From contig CAIZGT010000389.1 of the NCBI GenBank assembly GCA_903932545.1, positions 1 to 5,327 of the forward strand: a DNA stretch of 5,327 nucleotides, read 5' to 3'. Shown piece by piece: positions 1 through 5,327 of this stretch. Source of the DNA: an uncultured Rhodospirillales bacterium (lineage in GTDB: Bacteria > Pseudomonadota > Alphaproteobacteria > Acetobacterales > Acetobacteraceae). Each line of letters opens with the position of its first letter. Position 1 is the stretch's first letter. A program made the position numbers and the translations under genes. The notes beneath the pieces were generated by a model. That model did no database searches. It was not told the origin of the DNA and saw only the letters and a list, made by a program, of their open reading frames with translations.

Positions 1-2
1 CG

Positions 3-9
3 CCACCTT
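3..9 (-). promoter_or_regulatory. Shine-Dalgarno-like AAGGTGG of the gene beyond the left edge
   Basis: The minus strand carries AAGGTGG about ten bases after the closing strand of the second aptamer. It resembles a ribosome binding site and would place a start codon a few bases beyond base 1. By precedent the gene would be gcvT or another glycine-use gene. Its closeness to aptamer P1 fits riboswitch control of ribosome access. The start codon itself is not visible. Confidence 0.5.
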
Positions 10-17
10 ACTGACCC

Positions 18-108
18 CCCTCTGTCGCGGAACCTGAGAGATTCAGACGGTGATGGCCGTCCTTACTCCGTCGGTGCGACCGCAAACATGCGGCCTCTTT
101 CCAGAGAT
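18..108 (-). promoter_or_regulatory. Glycine riboswitch, second (promoter-distal) aptamer
   Basis: Read on the minus strand this is the downstream half of a tandem glycine-binding riboswitch. The conserved pieces occur in order: the P1 strand CTCTG (102-106), a GAAAGAG segment, the glycine-core stretch CACCGACGGAGTAAGG (61-76), the signature CTCTCAGG (33-40), and the closing P1 strand CAGAG (20-24), which pairs with the first piece. The B. subtilis gcvT leader has the same CUCUGG...CAGAG arrangement in its second aptamer. The core differs slightly from the commoner CCGAAGGAGCAA (C for A, T for C). Only about 17 bases remain between the end of P1 and the window edge, so the expression platform is cut. 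No terminator hairpin with a U-tract is visible in what remains, so control of translation is possible but unproven. The regulated gene lies to the left of base 1. Confidence 0.88.
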
Positions 109-118
109 TCGATTCCCT

Positions 119-197
119 CTCGCGGTCCTTTTTGCCTGAGCGTTTCCGGGGGCCGGTTGCGCCTTCGGCGGCGGTGTGAACCGCGCTCTCCCGCGTG
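119..197 (-). promoter_or_regulatory. Glycine riboswitch, first (promoter-proximal) aptamer
   Basis: Minus-strand RNA aptamer with a textbook glycine-riboswitch core. P1 is CGCGG (191-195) pairing with CCGCG (121-125). GAGCG near 187 pairs with CGCTC near 138-142 as the next helix. The core CCGCCGAAGGCGCAA is at 157-171, and CTCAGGCAAAAAGGA follows at about 126-140. Only about 10-15 bases separate it from the second aptamer, the normal spacing for tandem glycine riboswitches. In known cases glycine binding raises expression of the glycine cleavage system or, more rarely, of glycine transport genes. The core match is near-perfect, so identity is secure; the gene it controls is outside the window. 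Confidence 0.92.
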
Positions 198-199
198 GG

Positions 200-228
200 A
201 AAATCCGAACATCTTGGTTGTGCCGCAA
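200..228 (-). promoter_or_regulatory. Candidate promoter of the glycine riboswitch transcript
   Basis: On the minus strand, TTGCGG (223-228) and GATTTT (200-205) are separated by 17 bases, a sigma-70-like layout. The -10 matches only three of six consensus positions. A start near base 193 would begin the transcript at the first P1 strand, leaving almost no leader, which is plausible but tight. A second weak pair, with TTGAAC as the -35 slightly further upstream, is possible. Placement in the gap between bluB and the riboswitch is required by the layout; the exact boxes are a guess. Confidence 0.3.
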
Positions 229-288
229 TGCCGCGCTGGGTTCAACCAGAGTCTTGCGCAGTGCCGCACAATCCTGTCGTGTTCGGCC

Positions 289-921
289 ATGACCGCACCT
301 GAGTTTGATGCCGCCTTTCGCGATGAATTCCGCACTTTGCTGCGCTGGCGGCGCGATGTGCGGCGATTCCGCCGTGATCACGTGCCCCAGGCGCTGCTGA
401 CGGAGTTGTTCGCGCTGGCTGATTTGGCACCCTCGGTTGGCCTCAGCCAACCTTGGCGGTTCGTCACCGTCGCCGATCCACAGCGTCGGGCGGCGATTCG
501 CGCCAATTTCGCATGCGAGAATGCGCTGGCGCTGGGGGCGTTGAGCGACGAGCGTGCGGCAATTTATGCGCGTCTTAAGCTTGCCGGGTTGGATGCGGCC
601 CCGGTGCAATTCGCGCTGTTCTCCGATCCAGACCCCGCGCAAGGCCATGGCCTGGGCCGCCGGACGATGCCTGAGACGCTCGCATTTTCCTCCGTGATGG
701 CGCTGCACACATTATGGCTCGCCGCGCGCACGATGGGGTTGGGGTTGGGGTGGATCTCGATCCTCAATCCAGACGCCGCCCGCGGCGTGTTGGATGTTCC
801 GCAAGCGTGGGACTTCATCGGCTATTTCTGTCTCGGCTGGCCTGAGCAGGCGTGTGAGACGCCGGAATTGGAGCGCGAAGGCTGGGAACGCCGTCGGGCG
901 GGAGAGGTGGTGGAGCGATGA
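289..921 (+). CDS. bluB: BluB, 5,6-dimethylbenzimidazole synthase
   Basis: This 210-residue protein belongs to the nitroreductase-like BluB family, which breaks down reduced FMN with oxygen to form 5,6-dimethylbenzimidazole, the lower ligand of cobalamin; it is a soluble cytoplasmic enzyme. Signatures run end to end: RWRRDVRRF (19-27), LAPSVGLSQPWRFV (46-59), LKLAGLDAAPVQ (96-107), GHGLGRRTMPET (119-130), GLGWISIL (152-159) and YFCLGWPE (179-186). Asp23 and Ser157 correspond to the catalytic Asp32 and Ser167 of the Sinorhizobium meliloti enzyme. Length is typical. The reading frame stays open upstream to base 88, but the family's N-terminus and the overlap of that extension with the glycine riboswitch favour the ATG at 289. 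No good Shine-Dalgarno precedes it, so the start is slightly less certain than the identity. No cobalamin riboswitch is visible upstream, and no other B12 gene lies in the window. Confidence 0.95.
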   Translation: MTAPEFDAAFRDEFRTLLRWRRDVRRFRRDHVPQALLTELFALADLAPSVGLSQPWRFVTVADPQRRAAIRANFACENALALGALSDERAAIYARLKLAGLDAAPVQFALFSDPDPAQGHGLGRRTMPETLAFSSVMALHTLWLAARTMGLGLGWISILNPDAARGVLDVPQAWDFIGYFCLGWPEQACETPELEREGWERRRAGEVVER

Positions 922-1031
922 GCTTGTTGGCGAGCAGACCGCCCGCACGCCGCCGCAGCAAACCGTTCTAGGGTCAGGCGCTGGTGAATTTGCGTTGCTG
1001 TGGCTGGATCAGTTCGGTACATCCTTGTCAT

Positions 1032-1037
1032 AGGAGG
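1032..1037 (+). promoter_or_regulatory. Strong ribosome binding site of the acyltransferase gene
   Basis: A perfect AGGAGG lies nine bases before the ATG at 1047 and fixes that start. It is the strongest such site in the window. The preceding gap (922-1046) holds no gene; TTGCTG (995-1000) and TACATC (1018-1023), 17 bases apart, could be a weak promoter, so the gene may be transcribed separately from bluB. Confidence 0.75.
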
Positions 1038-1046
1038 CGCATTTAA

Positions 1047-2084
1047 ATGATTTCAAATTCACCAAGCGTGCCGGTTCATCGTTACGCGGTTCTTGATGGA
1101 TGGCGGGCGGTTAGTATTCTGCTGGTGATGGCAGGGCATCTTCTGCCGCTTGGCCCAAAATATTTGCAGTTGAACGCCACCGTTGCGGCACTCGGCATGG
1201 CAATGTTCTTTTCTCTATCGGGTTTTTTGATTCTCACGACGCTGCTTGAGAACCTGAACGTTCGCGACTTTTTTGTGCGGCGTATGCTGCGCATATTGCC
1301 GCTTTATATCGTGTTTATCCTGGCAGTTGGCATAATAACCGGCCAAAATTCCACATTTTATTGGATGTATTTACTGTTTACCGAAAATTTTCACCTGCCC
1401 GCTGCAGATGCACCGCATCAATTGGCCAAACTCGTTACGCATCTTTGGAGTCTCTGTGTCGAGGTGCATTTCTATATTTTTATCGGCGCGTGGGTGGGCT
1501 TTACCAAGTTGAGCGCGGTTTGGATTGTTCCATTGCTGCTATGCGCCATCACCGTCGCGAAATTGTTGCTGCCCATCCCGGTGGGTGATGAGACCGCCCA
1601 GACGTTTTGGCGGGTGGATGAAATCCTTGCGGGCGCCACTGTGGCGCTCATGGTGTTTCAACGCATCCCGCCCACACTTTTTGATGTCGCAAAACGCATC
1701 CCGATTCTATTGGTTGGGCTGCTGCTGGCGGCCACTTGCCATCCCGTGATGGAGGCGCACGGCGCTCTGGCGCTGCGGCCGTATTTTGCGCTGCTGTTGA
1801 TCGGGCAGGTCATCGAACGCGGCCACACGGCGCAGTTTGCGATTTTGCGCTCACGCCCGGCCCGCTACATCGCCAGCATCTCGTATGCACTCTACGTGTT
1901 GCACCTCCCAGCCACTGCGGGCTGGCTGGGCGAGGGTGATAGCAAGCTGATTATCTACGCAAAACGCCCGTTATGCTTTGCGCTGGCCTGGGCCGGCGCG
2001 CATCTTTCAACGCGATATCTTGAAACGCCCATCGTGCGATGGGGGCGGCGGCTTATCGCGCGCCGCACCGTCGTGGCCGTTTAG
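1047..2084 (+). CDS. Acyltransferase 3 family membrane protein (OafA/YrhL-like)
   Basis: A 345-residue integral membrane protein of the acyltransferase-3 family, whose members transfer acetyl, succinyl or other acyl groups to exopolysaccharide, O-antigen or similar surface molecules. Family marks are clear: Arg20-x10-His31 in DGWRAVSILLVMAGH (17-31), with the presumed catalytic His; FFSLSGFLI (54-62); RRMLRILPLY (78-87), the RxxR motif; WSLCVEVHFY (134-143), equivalent to the usual WSLSVEEQFY but altered at EQ to VH; ISYALYVLH near residue 277; and a final YLETPIVRW. About ten hydrophobic segments are evident and there is no C-terminal SGNH domain. The first 500 bases are much AT-richer than neighbouring genes (for example 35% GC at 1321-1380), rising to about 65% GC by 1741-1800, which suggests acquisition or mosaic origin. 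The acceptor molecule is unknown; no glycan genes lie nearby. Its stop overlaps that of the converging transporter gene. Confidence 0.9.
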   Translation: MISNSPSVPVHRYAVLDGWRAVSILLVMAGHLLPLGPKYLQLNATVAALGMAMFFSLSGFLILTTLLENLNVRDFFVRRMLRILPLYIVFILAVGIITGQNSTFYWMYLLFTENFHLPAADAPHQLAKLVTHLWSLCVEVHFYIFIGAWVGFTKLSAVWIVPLLLCAITVAKLLLPIPVGDETAQTFWRVDEILAGATVALMVFQRIPPTLFDVAKRIPILLVGLLLAATCHPVMEAHGALALRPYFALLLIGQVIERGHTAQFAILRSRPARYIASISYALYVLHLPATAGWLGEGDSKLIIYAKRPLCFALAWAGAHLSTRYLETPIVRWGRRLIARRTVVAV

Positions 2085-3397
2085 TCGCGAACCACACCAG
2101 CTGCCGGTGGCTGTTCTCCCAGATAAAGCGGCAAATGGCGTAGCGTTGCTGCGAGTATCAGCAAAACAACGCCGGTGAGCGCTTCCTGAATCATCGGCGC
2201 GGCCAGTCCGGCGTCGCGCACCATCGAAGCCATCGCCAGTGGCGTCAGGCCCGAGAAAATCGCCGTGCCGAAGCTGTAAGGGAAAGCATAGCCACTCTGC
2301 CGCACCGGGGTTGGAAACAGGCTGCAAATCAATCCGGCAATCGCGGAATGCACCACACTGCACAACGCGCCCGCCCCGACCAGCGCGAGGGCGAGTGTGG
2401 TCAGATTGGCTTCAAAACTCGGCAGATAGCTGAAAAACGCCAAGGCCACGAACGTGTTCAGCGCCGCTGCGATGATCAGCAACCGCTTCCAGCCGATCAC
2501 ATCTCGCACCGCCCCCCAACTCGGCATGCCGATCACAAAAGCAGACACGCCGATCAAGTTGGCGATAAAAATGGTGTTGGCCGGAATGTGGCGGATGCCG
2601 ATCAGATAGGTCGGCAACCATTGGAAATAGATCGCGGGCGTGGTGGAGAAGGCGAAGGTGAGAAAAAACGCAAACGCGCATTGCTTCGGATAGTTGCGCA
2701 ACACGTCCAGCAGCGGGATGCCTTTGGACAGTTTTTTCTCGGCACGGATCTGCTCGAACAGCGGCGATTCGGCCAAATGACGGCGCAGATAGGCGGCGAG
2801 CAGGCCGCCCAATCCGCCCATGATGAACGGCAGCCGCCACATCAGCGACCCCAATGCCGGATCAATCCCGGAGACCTGTTTGGCAATGAACGCCGCCGCC
2901 GCGCCCAGCAGCAATCCGGCATTCACCATGCCAAGAAAAATTCCGCTCGACACGCCAAGCCTGCGCGCTGGGGCGTGTTCGCAGATGAAGGTGGCAGCGC
3001 CGGGCAACTCACCGCCCACGGCACACCCTTGCAACACGCGCAGGATCAGCAACATCGCCGGCGCCATCCATCCAACCATTGCGTAGGTTGGCAGCAATCC
3101 CATCAGGAAGGTCGGCACCGACATCAGCAACACGGTGAACACGAACAGCTTCTTGCGTCCGATGCGGTCGGCGTAATGGGCGATGATGATGCTCGCAACG
3201 GGGCGCACCAGATAGCCGATGGCGAAGATGCCAAAGGTTTGCACCTGGGTTTTCCACGCCGAGTCACCCGGGGGAAACAGCTCAGTGCTCAACGCGGCGG
3301 CGACGAAGACGTAAACCTGAAAGTCGAAATACTCCAGCAACCCGCCCAGCGAGGCGAGGCCGACATTCTGCAAGTCACGTGTGGTATTGCGTTCCAT
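2081..3397 (-). CDS. MFS transporter, metabolite:H+ symporter (MHS) family
   Basis: A full-length 438-residue inner-membrane permease with about twelve hydrophobic segments. The MHS subgroup (relatives of KgtP, ShiA, CitA and ProP) is shown by GGLLEYFDFQVY (18-29), RPVASIIIAHYADRIGRKK (65-83, the loop 2-3 motif), RVLQGCAVGGELPGAATFICE (120-140, written here as one motif with key Arg120, Gln123, Gly128, Gly129 and Glu130) and RRHLAESPLFE before the central loop. Family members bring in carboxylates, shikimate or betaines with protons. It is the last gene of the leuC-leuD-lyase operon, 42 bases after the lyase stop, so it probably imports the acid processed by those enzymes; the substrate is inference. 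ATG at 3397 is supported by GGAGAG seven bases upstream. The stop shares bases with the stop of the converging acyltransferase gene, leaving no room for a separate terminator. Confidence 0.93.
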   Translation of the reverse strand: MERNTTRDLQNVGLASLGGLLEYFDFQVYVFVAAALSTELFPPGDSAWKTQVQTFGIFAIGYLVRPVASIIIAHYADRIGRKKLFVFTVLLMSVPTFLMGLLPTYAMVGWMAPAMLLILRVLQGCAVGGELPGAATFICEHAPARRLGVSSGIFLGMVNAGLLLGAAAAFIAKQVSGIDPALGSLMWRLPFIMGGLGGLLAAYLRRHLAESPLFEQIRAEKKLSKGIPLLDVLRNYPKQCAFAFFLTFAFSTTPAIYFQWLPTYLIGIRHIPANTIFIANLIGVSAFVIGMPSWGAVRDVIGWKRLLIIAAALNTFVALAFFSYLPSFEANLTTLALALVGAGALCSVVHSAIAGLICSLFPTPVRQSGYAFPYSFGTAIFSGLTPLAMASMVRDAGLAAPMIQEALTGVVLLILAATLRHLPLYLGEQPPAAGVVRD

Positions 3398-3404
3398 AGC
3401 GAAT

Positions 3405-3410
3405 CTCTCC
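3405..3410 (-). promoter_or_regulatory. Ribosome binding site of the transporter gene
   Basis: GGAGAG on the minus strand, seven bases ahead of the ATG at 3397, supports that start. The short GC-rich gap upstream shows no T-tract terminator, consistent with cotranscription with the lyase gene. Confidence 0.65.
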
Positions 3411-3439
3411 CCCGCGCGCCCGTCGTCGCGCCCATATTG

Positions 3440-4312
3440 TCAGGTGTTGGTTTGGTTCCAGCGATCTTCGCGCGCCTGCGCCTCGGCAAGCCCAGTGATC
3501 TCGTTGTAGCGAGCCATCGGCATCAGCTCAGACGCAGCGAGCGAATGGTCACGTTGCAAATTCGCCAGCATCCGGTCCATTGCCCCAGCCGCCGCCAGCA
3601 TTGCCGCAATCGGGAACATGATCGCCGACGCCCCGGCCTGTTGTGCAGTGGCCACAGACAATGCGTTGCTGCTGCTCGCTTGGGAGATAATCGACAGATG
3701 TGGCCCTGGGATCGCCGCGCAGACCCGGTGCAGCAATTCTGGCGTGTCCGCACCCTGTACAAAGATCATATCAACGCCGGTTTCTTTGTAGCGCAGCGCC
3801 CGCTCAATGGCGGCGTCCACGCCCTCAACCGCGAGTGCGTCGGTGCGCGCACACAGCACGAAGGCCGGCTCGCGCCGCGCGTCGAGCGCCGCGCGGAGCT
3901 TCGCCACTTGGTCGGCCACCGGGATCACCGCCTTTCCCGCCAGATAGCCGCAGCGTTTCGGCGTCACCTGATCTTCCATGAACAGCCCAGCCGCACCGGA
4001 TCGCTCGAAGGCTTGGACCGTCTGCACCACGTTGTGCACACCGCCAAAGCCGGTATCGGCATCAACCAGCACAGGTGTCTCCACCGCTGCGGCGATGCGG
4101 GTGTAATGGTCGGCAAGGTCGCGCAGGCTGAGTTGGCCCATATCCGGCAGCCCGAGCAGCGATCCTGTCGCGGCGTTGCCGCCGGCCATCAGCGCCTGGA
4201 ACCCGTGCAACTGGGCGAGCTTGGCGGAGAATGCGTCATGAACGCCGGGCAGAACCGCAATCTCGGTTTGGGCGAGCAATTCACGCAGGCGAAGTCCGGG
4301 ATGAAGTGGCAC
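3440..4312 (-). CDS. Isocitrate lyase/PEP mutase superfamily C-C lyase (methylisocitrate or dimethylmalate lyase-like)
   Basis: A 290-residue cytoplasmic TIM-barrel enzyme of the ICL/PEPM superfamily, close in length to PrpB (296). Such enzymes cleave 2-hydroxy di- or tricarboxylates by retro-aldol reaction using Mg2+. Visible marks: GSLLGLPDMG (50-59), VDADTGFG (83-90) with metal-site Asp84 and Asp86, MEDQ (112-115) with Glu113, KRCGY (119-123) with the catalytic-loop Cys121, ARTDALAVEG (155-164) with Arg156, and a C-terminal NEITGL. The Cys loop marks it as a lyase rather than PEP mutase or oxaloacetate decarboxylase. Two departures from PrpB are notable: the loop His is Tyr123, and the position of PrpB Glu188 is Gln186. 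A substrate other than methylisocitrate is therefore likely, and 2,3-dimethylmalate or a related hydroxyacid fits the hydratase genes next door. Start is a GTG with AAGGA nine bases upstream; the leuD-like stop is 32 bases away. Confidence 0.92.
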   Translation of the reverse strand: MPLHPGLRLRELLAQTEIAVLPGVHDAFSAKLAQLHGFQALMAGGNAATGSLLGLPDMGQLSLRDLADHYTRIAAAVETPVLVDADTGFGGVHNVVQTVQAFERSGAAGLFMEDQVTPKRCGYLAGKAVIPVADQVAKLRAALDARREPAFVLCARTDALAVEGVDAAIERALRYKETGVDMIFVQGADTPELLHRVCAAIPGPHLSIISQASSSNALSVATAQQAGASAIMFPIAAMLAAAGAMDRMLANLQRDHSLAASELMPMARYNEITGLAEAQAREDRWNQTNT

Positions 4313-4321
4313 GTGGGTTGG

Positions 4322-4326
4322 TCCTT
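4322..4326 (-). promoter_or_regulatory. Ribosome binding site of the lyase gene, selects a GTG start
   Basis: AAGGA on the minus strand, nine bases before GTG at 4312. Residues directly after this GTG align with the family N-terminus and no in-frame ATG lies nearby, so this site supports the non-ATG start. Confidence 0.6.
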
Positions 4327-4344
4327 AATCTCTGATATCAAACG

Positions 4345-4953
4345 CTAATCCGGCAGCACTAGGCTTTGCAGCCAAGGCCGCCCCTGCTTTTCGCGCTGTT
4401 CCCACGCGGTGATTGACGTCTCTTCCAGCAAGGTCATGCCGATCTCATCAAGGCCTTCTAGCAGCGCCCGCTTGTCCGCCGCCGGAATGTCGAACGCCAT
4501 GGTGAAACCGTCCGGACCGCTGACGCTTTGCGCCACCAAATCCACCGTCAGCGTCACCGGCTCCACCGCCGCGCGCAGCATATCTATCAGGCGCGCCTGC
4601 GCTTGCGGGGCGGCGATGATCGGCAGCAGGCCATTCTTGACGCAATTGTCGCGGAACACCTCGCCAAAGCTCAACGCGATCAGCACCCGGATACCGAAGC
4701 CGTCCAGCGCCCAGCAAGCATGCTCGCGCGTGCTACCACAGCCGAAATTGGCACCGGCGACCAAAATGCGGCTCTGGGTCCAGCCTTGGCGGCTGAGCAC
4801 GAAGGCTGGGTCTCGCCGCCAAATTGCGAACAGGCCGGCGGCATAATTCGGATCGGCCCCGCGCATGAACGCAGATGGCAGCACCTGATCGGTGTCGATG
4901 TTGTCGCGATCAAGTAGGGCGGCCACGCCGGTGACGGTTTCAAACTTGCGCAT
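4345..4953 (-). CDS. leuD: LeuD-like small subunit of an aconitase-family hydratase (3-isopropylmalate dehydratase family)
   Basis: A 202-residue swivel-domain protein, the usual LeuD length, which pairs with the LeuC-type iron-sulfur subunit to dehydrate/hydrate a hydroxyacid. It shows NIDTDQVLPSAF (18-29), the active-site GCGSTREHACWAL (71-83; usually GCGSSREHAPWAL), and FGEVFRDNCVKNGLLPI (96-112). The loop that in biosynthetic LeuD reads roughly KQFLK..RTGFG is replaced by SAFMRGADPNYAAG (27-40); this is in the region that contributes to substrate choice, so the natural substrate may not be isopropylmalate. ATG at 4953 is chosen because its A is the last base of the leuC-like stop (TGATG), and AGGGTGG (4961-4967) lies seven bases upstream. 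The reading frame is open further upstream to 5127, but that part only overlaps the leuC-like gene. The symbol denotes the family; a catabolic paralogue (for example a dimethylmaleate or citraconate hydratase subunit) is at least as likely. Confidence 0.92.
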   Translation of the reverse strand: MRKFETVTGVAALLDRDNIDTDQVLPSAFMRGADPNYAAGLFAIWRRDPAFVLSRQGWTQSRILVAGANFGCGSTREHACWALDGFGIRVLIALSFGEVFRDNCVKNGLLPIIAAPQAQARLIDMLRAAVEPVTLTVDLVAQSVSGPDGFTMAFDIPAADKRALLEGLDEIGMTLLEETSITAWEQREKQGRPWLQSLVLPD

Positions 4954-5327
4954 CAGATCACCACCCTGCGATTGACGATGCAGCCCGCCAACGCTGCCGC
5001 CGCTGCGGTGGCCGGGCTTGCCAGATGCGTCATCACGCCAGCACCTTGCCGACCGGCAAAGTTGCGGTTGGTGGTGGAAACAATACGTTGCCCCGGCGCG
5101 CCTTCTTCGCCGTTCACACCAGCGCATAGCGAGCAGCCGGATTCACCCCATTCGAAGCCCGCGTCGAGGAAGATGCGGTGCAGGCCGCGCGCCTCCGCGT
5201 CTCGCTTCACCGCCGTGCTGCCCGGCACAACCGTGGCGCGCACGCCTGGTGCGACATGCCCGCCCGCTGCCACTGCCGCCGCCGCCTCCAGATCGCTGAT
5301 TCGTGCGTTGGTGCAGGAGCCGATGAA
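4953..5327 (-). CDS. leuC: LeuC-like large subunit of an aconitase-family hydratase, C-terminal part (gene cut by window edge)
   Basis: The last 124 residues of a 4Fe-4S hydratase large subunit; the start lies beyond the right edge, as the complete family protein is about 420-470 residues. All three cluster cysteines are visible: FIGSCTNARISDL at the beginning of the fragment (Cys at fragment residue 5) and GCSLCAG (Cys65 and Cys68). The 60-residue spacing between the first two equals that of E. coli LeuC (347 and 407). STTNRNFAGRQG and THLASPATAAAAALAG follow, both standard. Departures from biosynthetic LeuC include CSLCAGVNGEE in place of CSMCLAMNPD and Ile instead of Cys in the usual RC(A/V)ST. 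The stop overlaps the leuD-like start by one base (TGATG), showing translational coupling of the two subunits. As first visible gene of the operon, its promoter is outside the window. Confidence 0.94.
   Translation of the reverse strand, partial: FIGSCTNARISDLEAAAAVAAGGHVAPGVRATVVPGSTAVKRDAEARGLHRIFLDAGFEWGESGCSLCAGVNGEEGAPGQRIVSTTNRNFAGRQGAGVMTHLASPATAAAAALAGCIVNRRVVI

Noticed and set aside
88..288. N-terminal extension of BluB from an upstream ATG
   Set aside because: It would be translated from the antisense of the glycine riboswitch, matches nothing in the BluB family, and would make the protein far longer than usual.
43..708. A 221-codon open frame on the minus strand through bluB and the riboswitch
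   Set aside because: It is antisense to clear bluB coding sequence and runs through structured riboswitch DNA; composition is Arg/Gln-rich and no family is recognisable.
922..1046. Possible small gene or terminator between bluB and the acyltransferase gene
   Set aside because: No convincing start with ribosome site and no hairpin followed by a T-tract; only the acyltransferase ribosome site and a weak promoter-like pair are seen.
3440..4312. Calling the lyase gene prpB
   Set aside because: No prpC or prpD lies nearby, and the Tyr123 and Gln186 changes depart from methylisocitrate lyase, so only the superfamily is assigned.
2348..4348. A 666-codon open frame on the plus strand
   Set aside because: It lies wholly antisense to the transporter and lyase genes, its translation is rich in Arg, Gln and His with no recognisable domain or hydrophobic pattern, and both opposing genes have full family motifs. 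Long antisense frames like this arise from GC-rich codon use.
4954..5127. N-terminal extension of the LeuD-like protein
   Set aside because: These codons overlap the conserved C-terminal part of the LeuC-like gene in another frame; the TGATG overlap and the normal LeuD length favour the start at 4953.

Overview
The window is GC-rich DNA with dense, short-spaced genes, SD-type ribosome sites and a tandem glycine riboswitch. A proteobacterium, most likely an alphaproteobacterium, fits the protein sequences best; this is an inference from protein character, and no rRNA or other marker is present to fix the family.

Left edge (about 1-290): on the minus strand lies a complete tandem glycine riboswitch (two aptamers), read leftwards out of the window. 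A Shine-Dalgarno-like AAGGTGG sits at the last visible bases, so the controlled gene (by precedent gcvT or another glycine-use gene) should begin just beyond base 1. Its likely promoter lies in the roughly 90-bp gap shared with the divergent gene bluB.

Plus strand (289-2084): bluB, encoding the flavin-destroying enzyme that makes the lower ligand of vitamin B12, is followed after 125 bp by a membrane acyltransferase of the acyltransferase-3 (OafA-like) family with its own strong ribosome site. The first half of the acyltransferase gene is much richer in AT than its surroundings.

Minus strand (5327 down to 2081): a tightly packed operon reads leuC-like (partial, C-terminal part only), leuD-like, an isocitrate lyase/PEP-mutase-family lyase, and a metabolite:H+ symporter of the MFS. 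The leuC and leuD genes overlap as TGATG, and the later gaps are only 32 and 42 bp. The operon meets the acyltransferase gene tail to tail, with stop codons sharing the bases TTAG.

The combination of an aconitase-type hydratase (two subunits), a C-C lyase and an organic-acid permease looks like a catabolic module rather than leucine biosynthesis: import an organic acid, hydrate/isomerise it, then cleave it to small oxo acids. The closest described logic is dimethylmaleate hydratase plus 2,3-dimethylmalate lyase in nicotinate fermentation, but the true substrate cannot be fixed from sequence. The lyase also has unusual active-site changes (His to Tyr after the catalytic Cys, Glu to Gln further on). 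No IS element, CRISPR array, tRNA or rRNA was seen.
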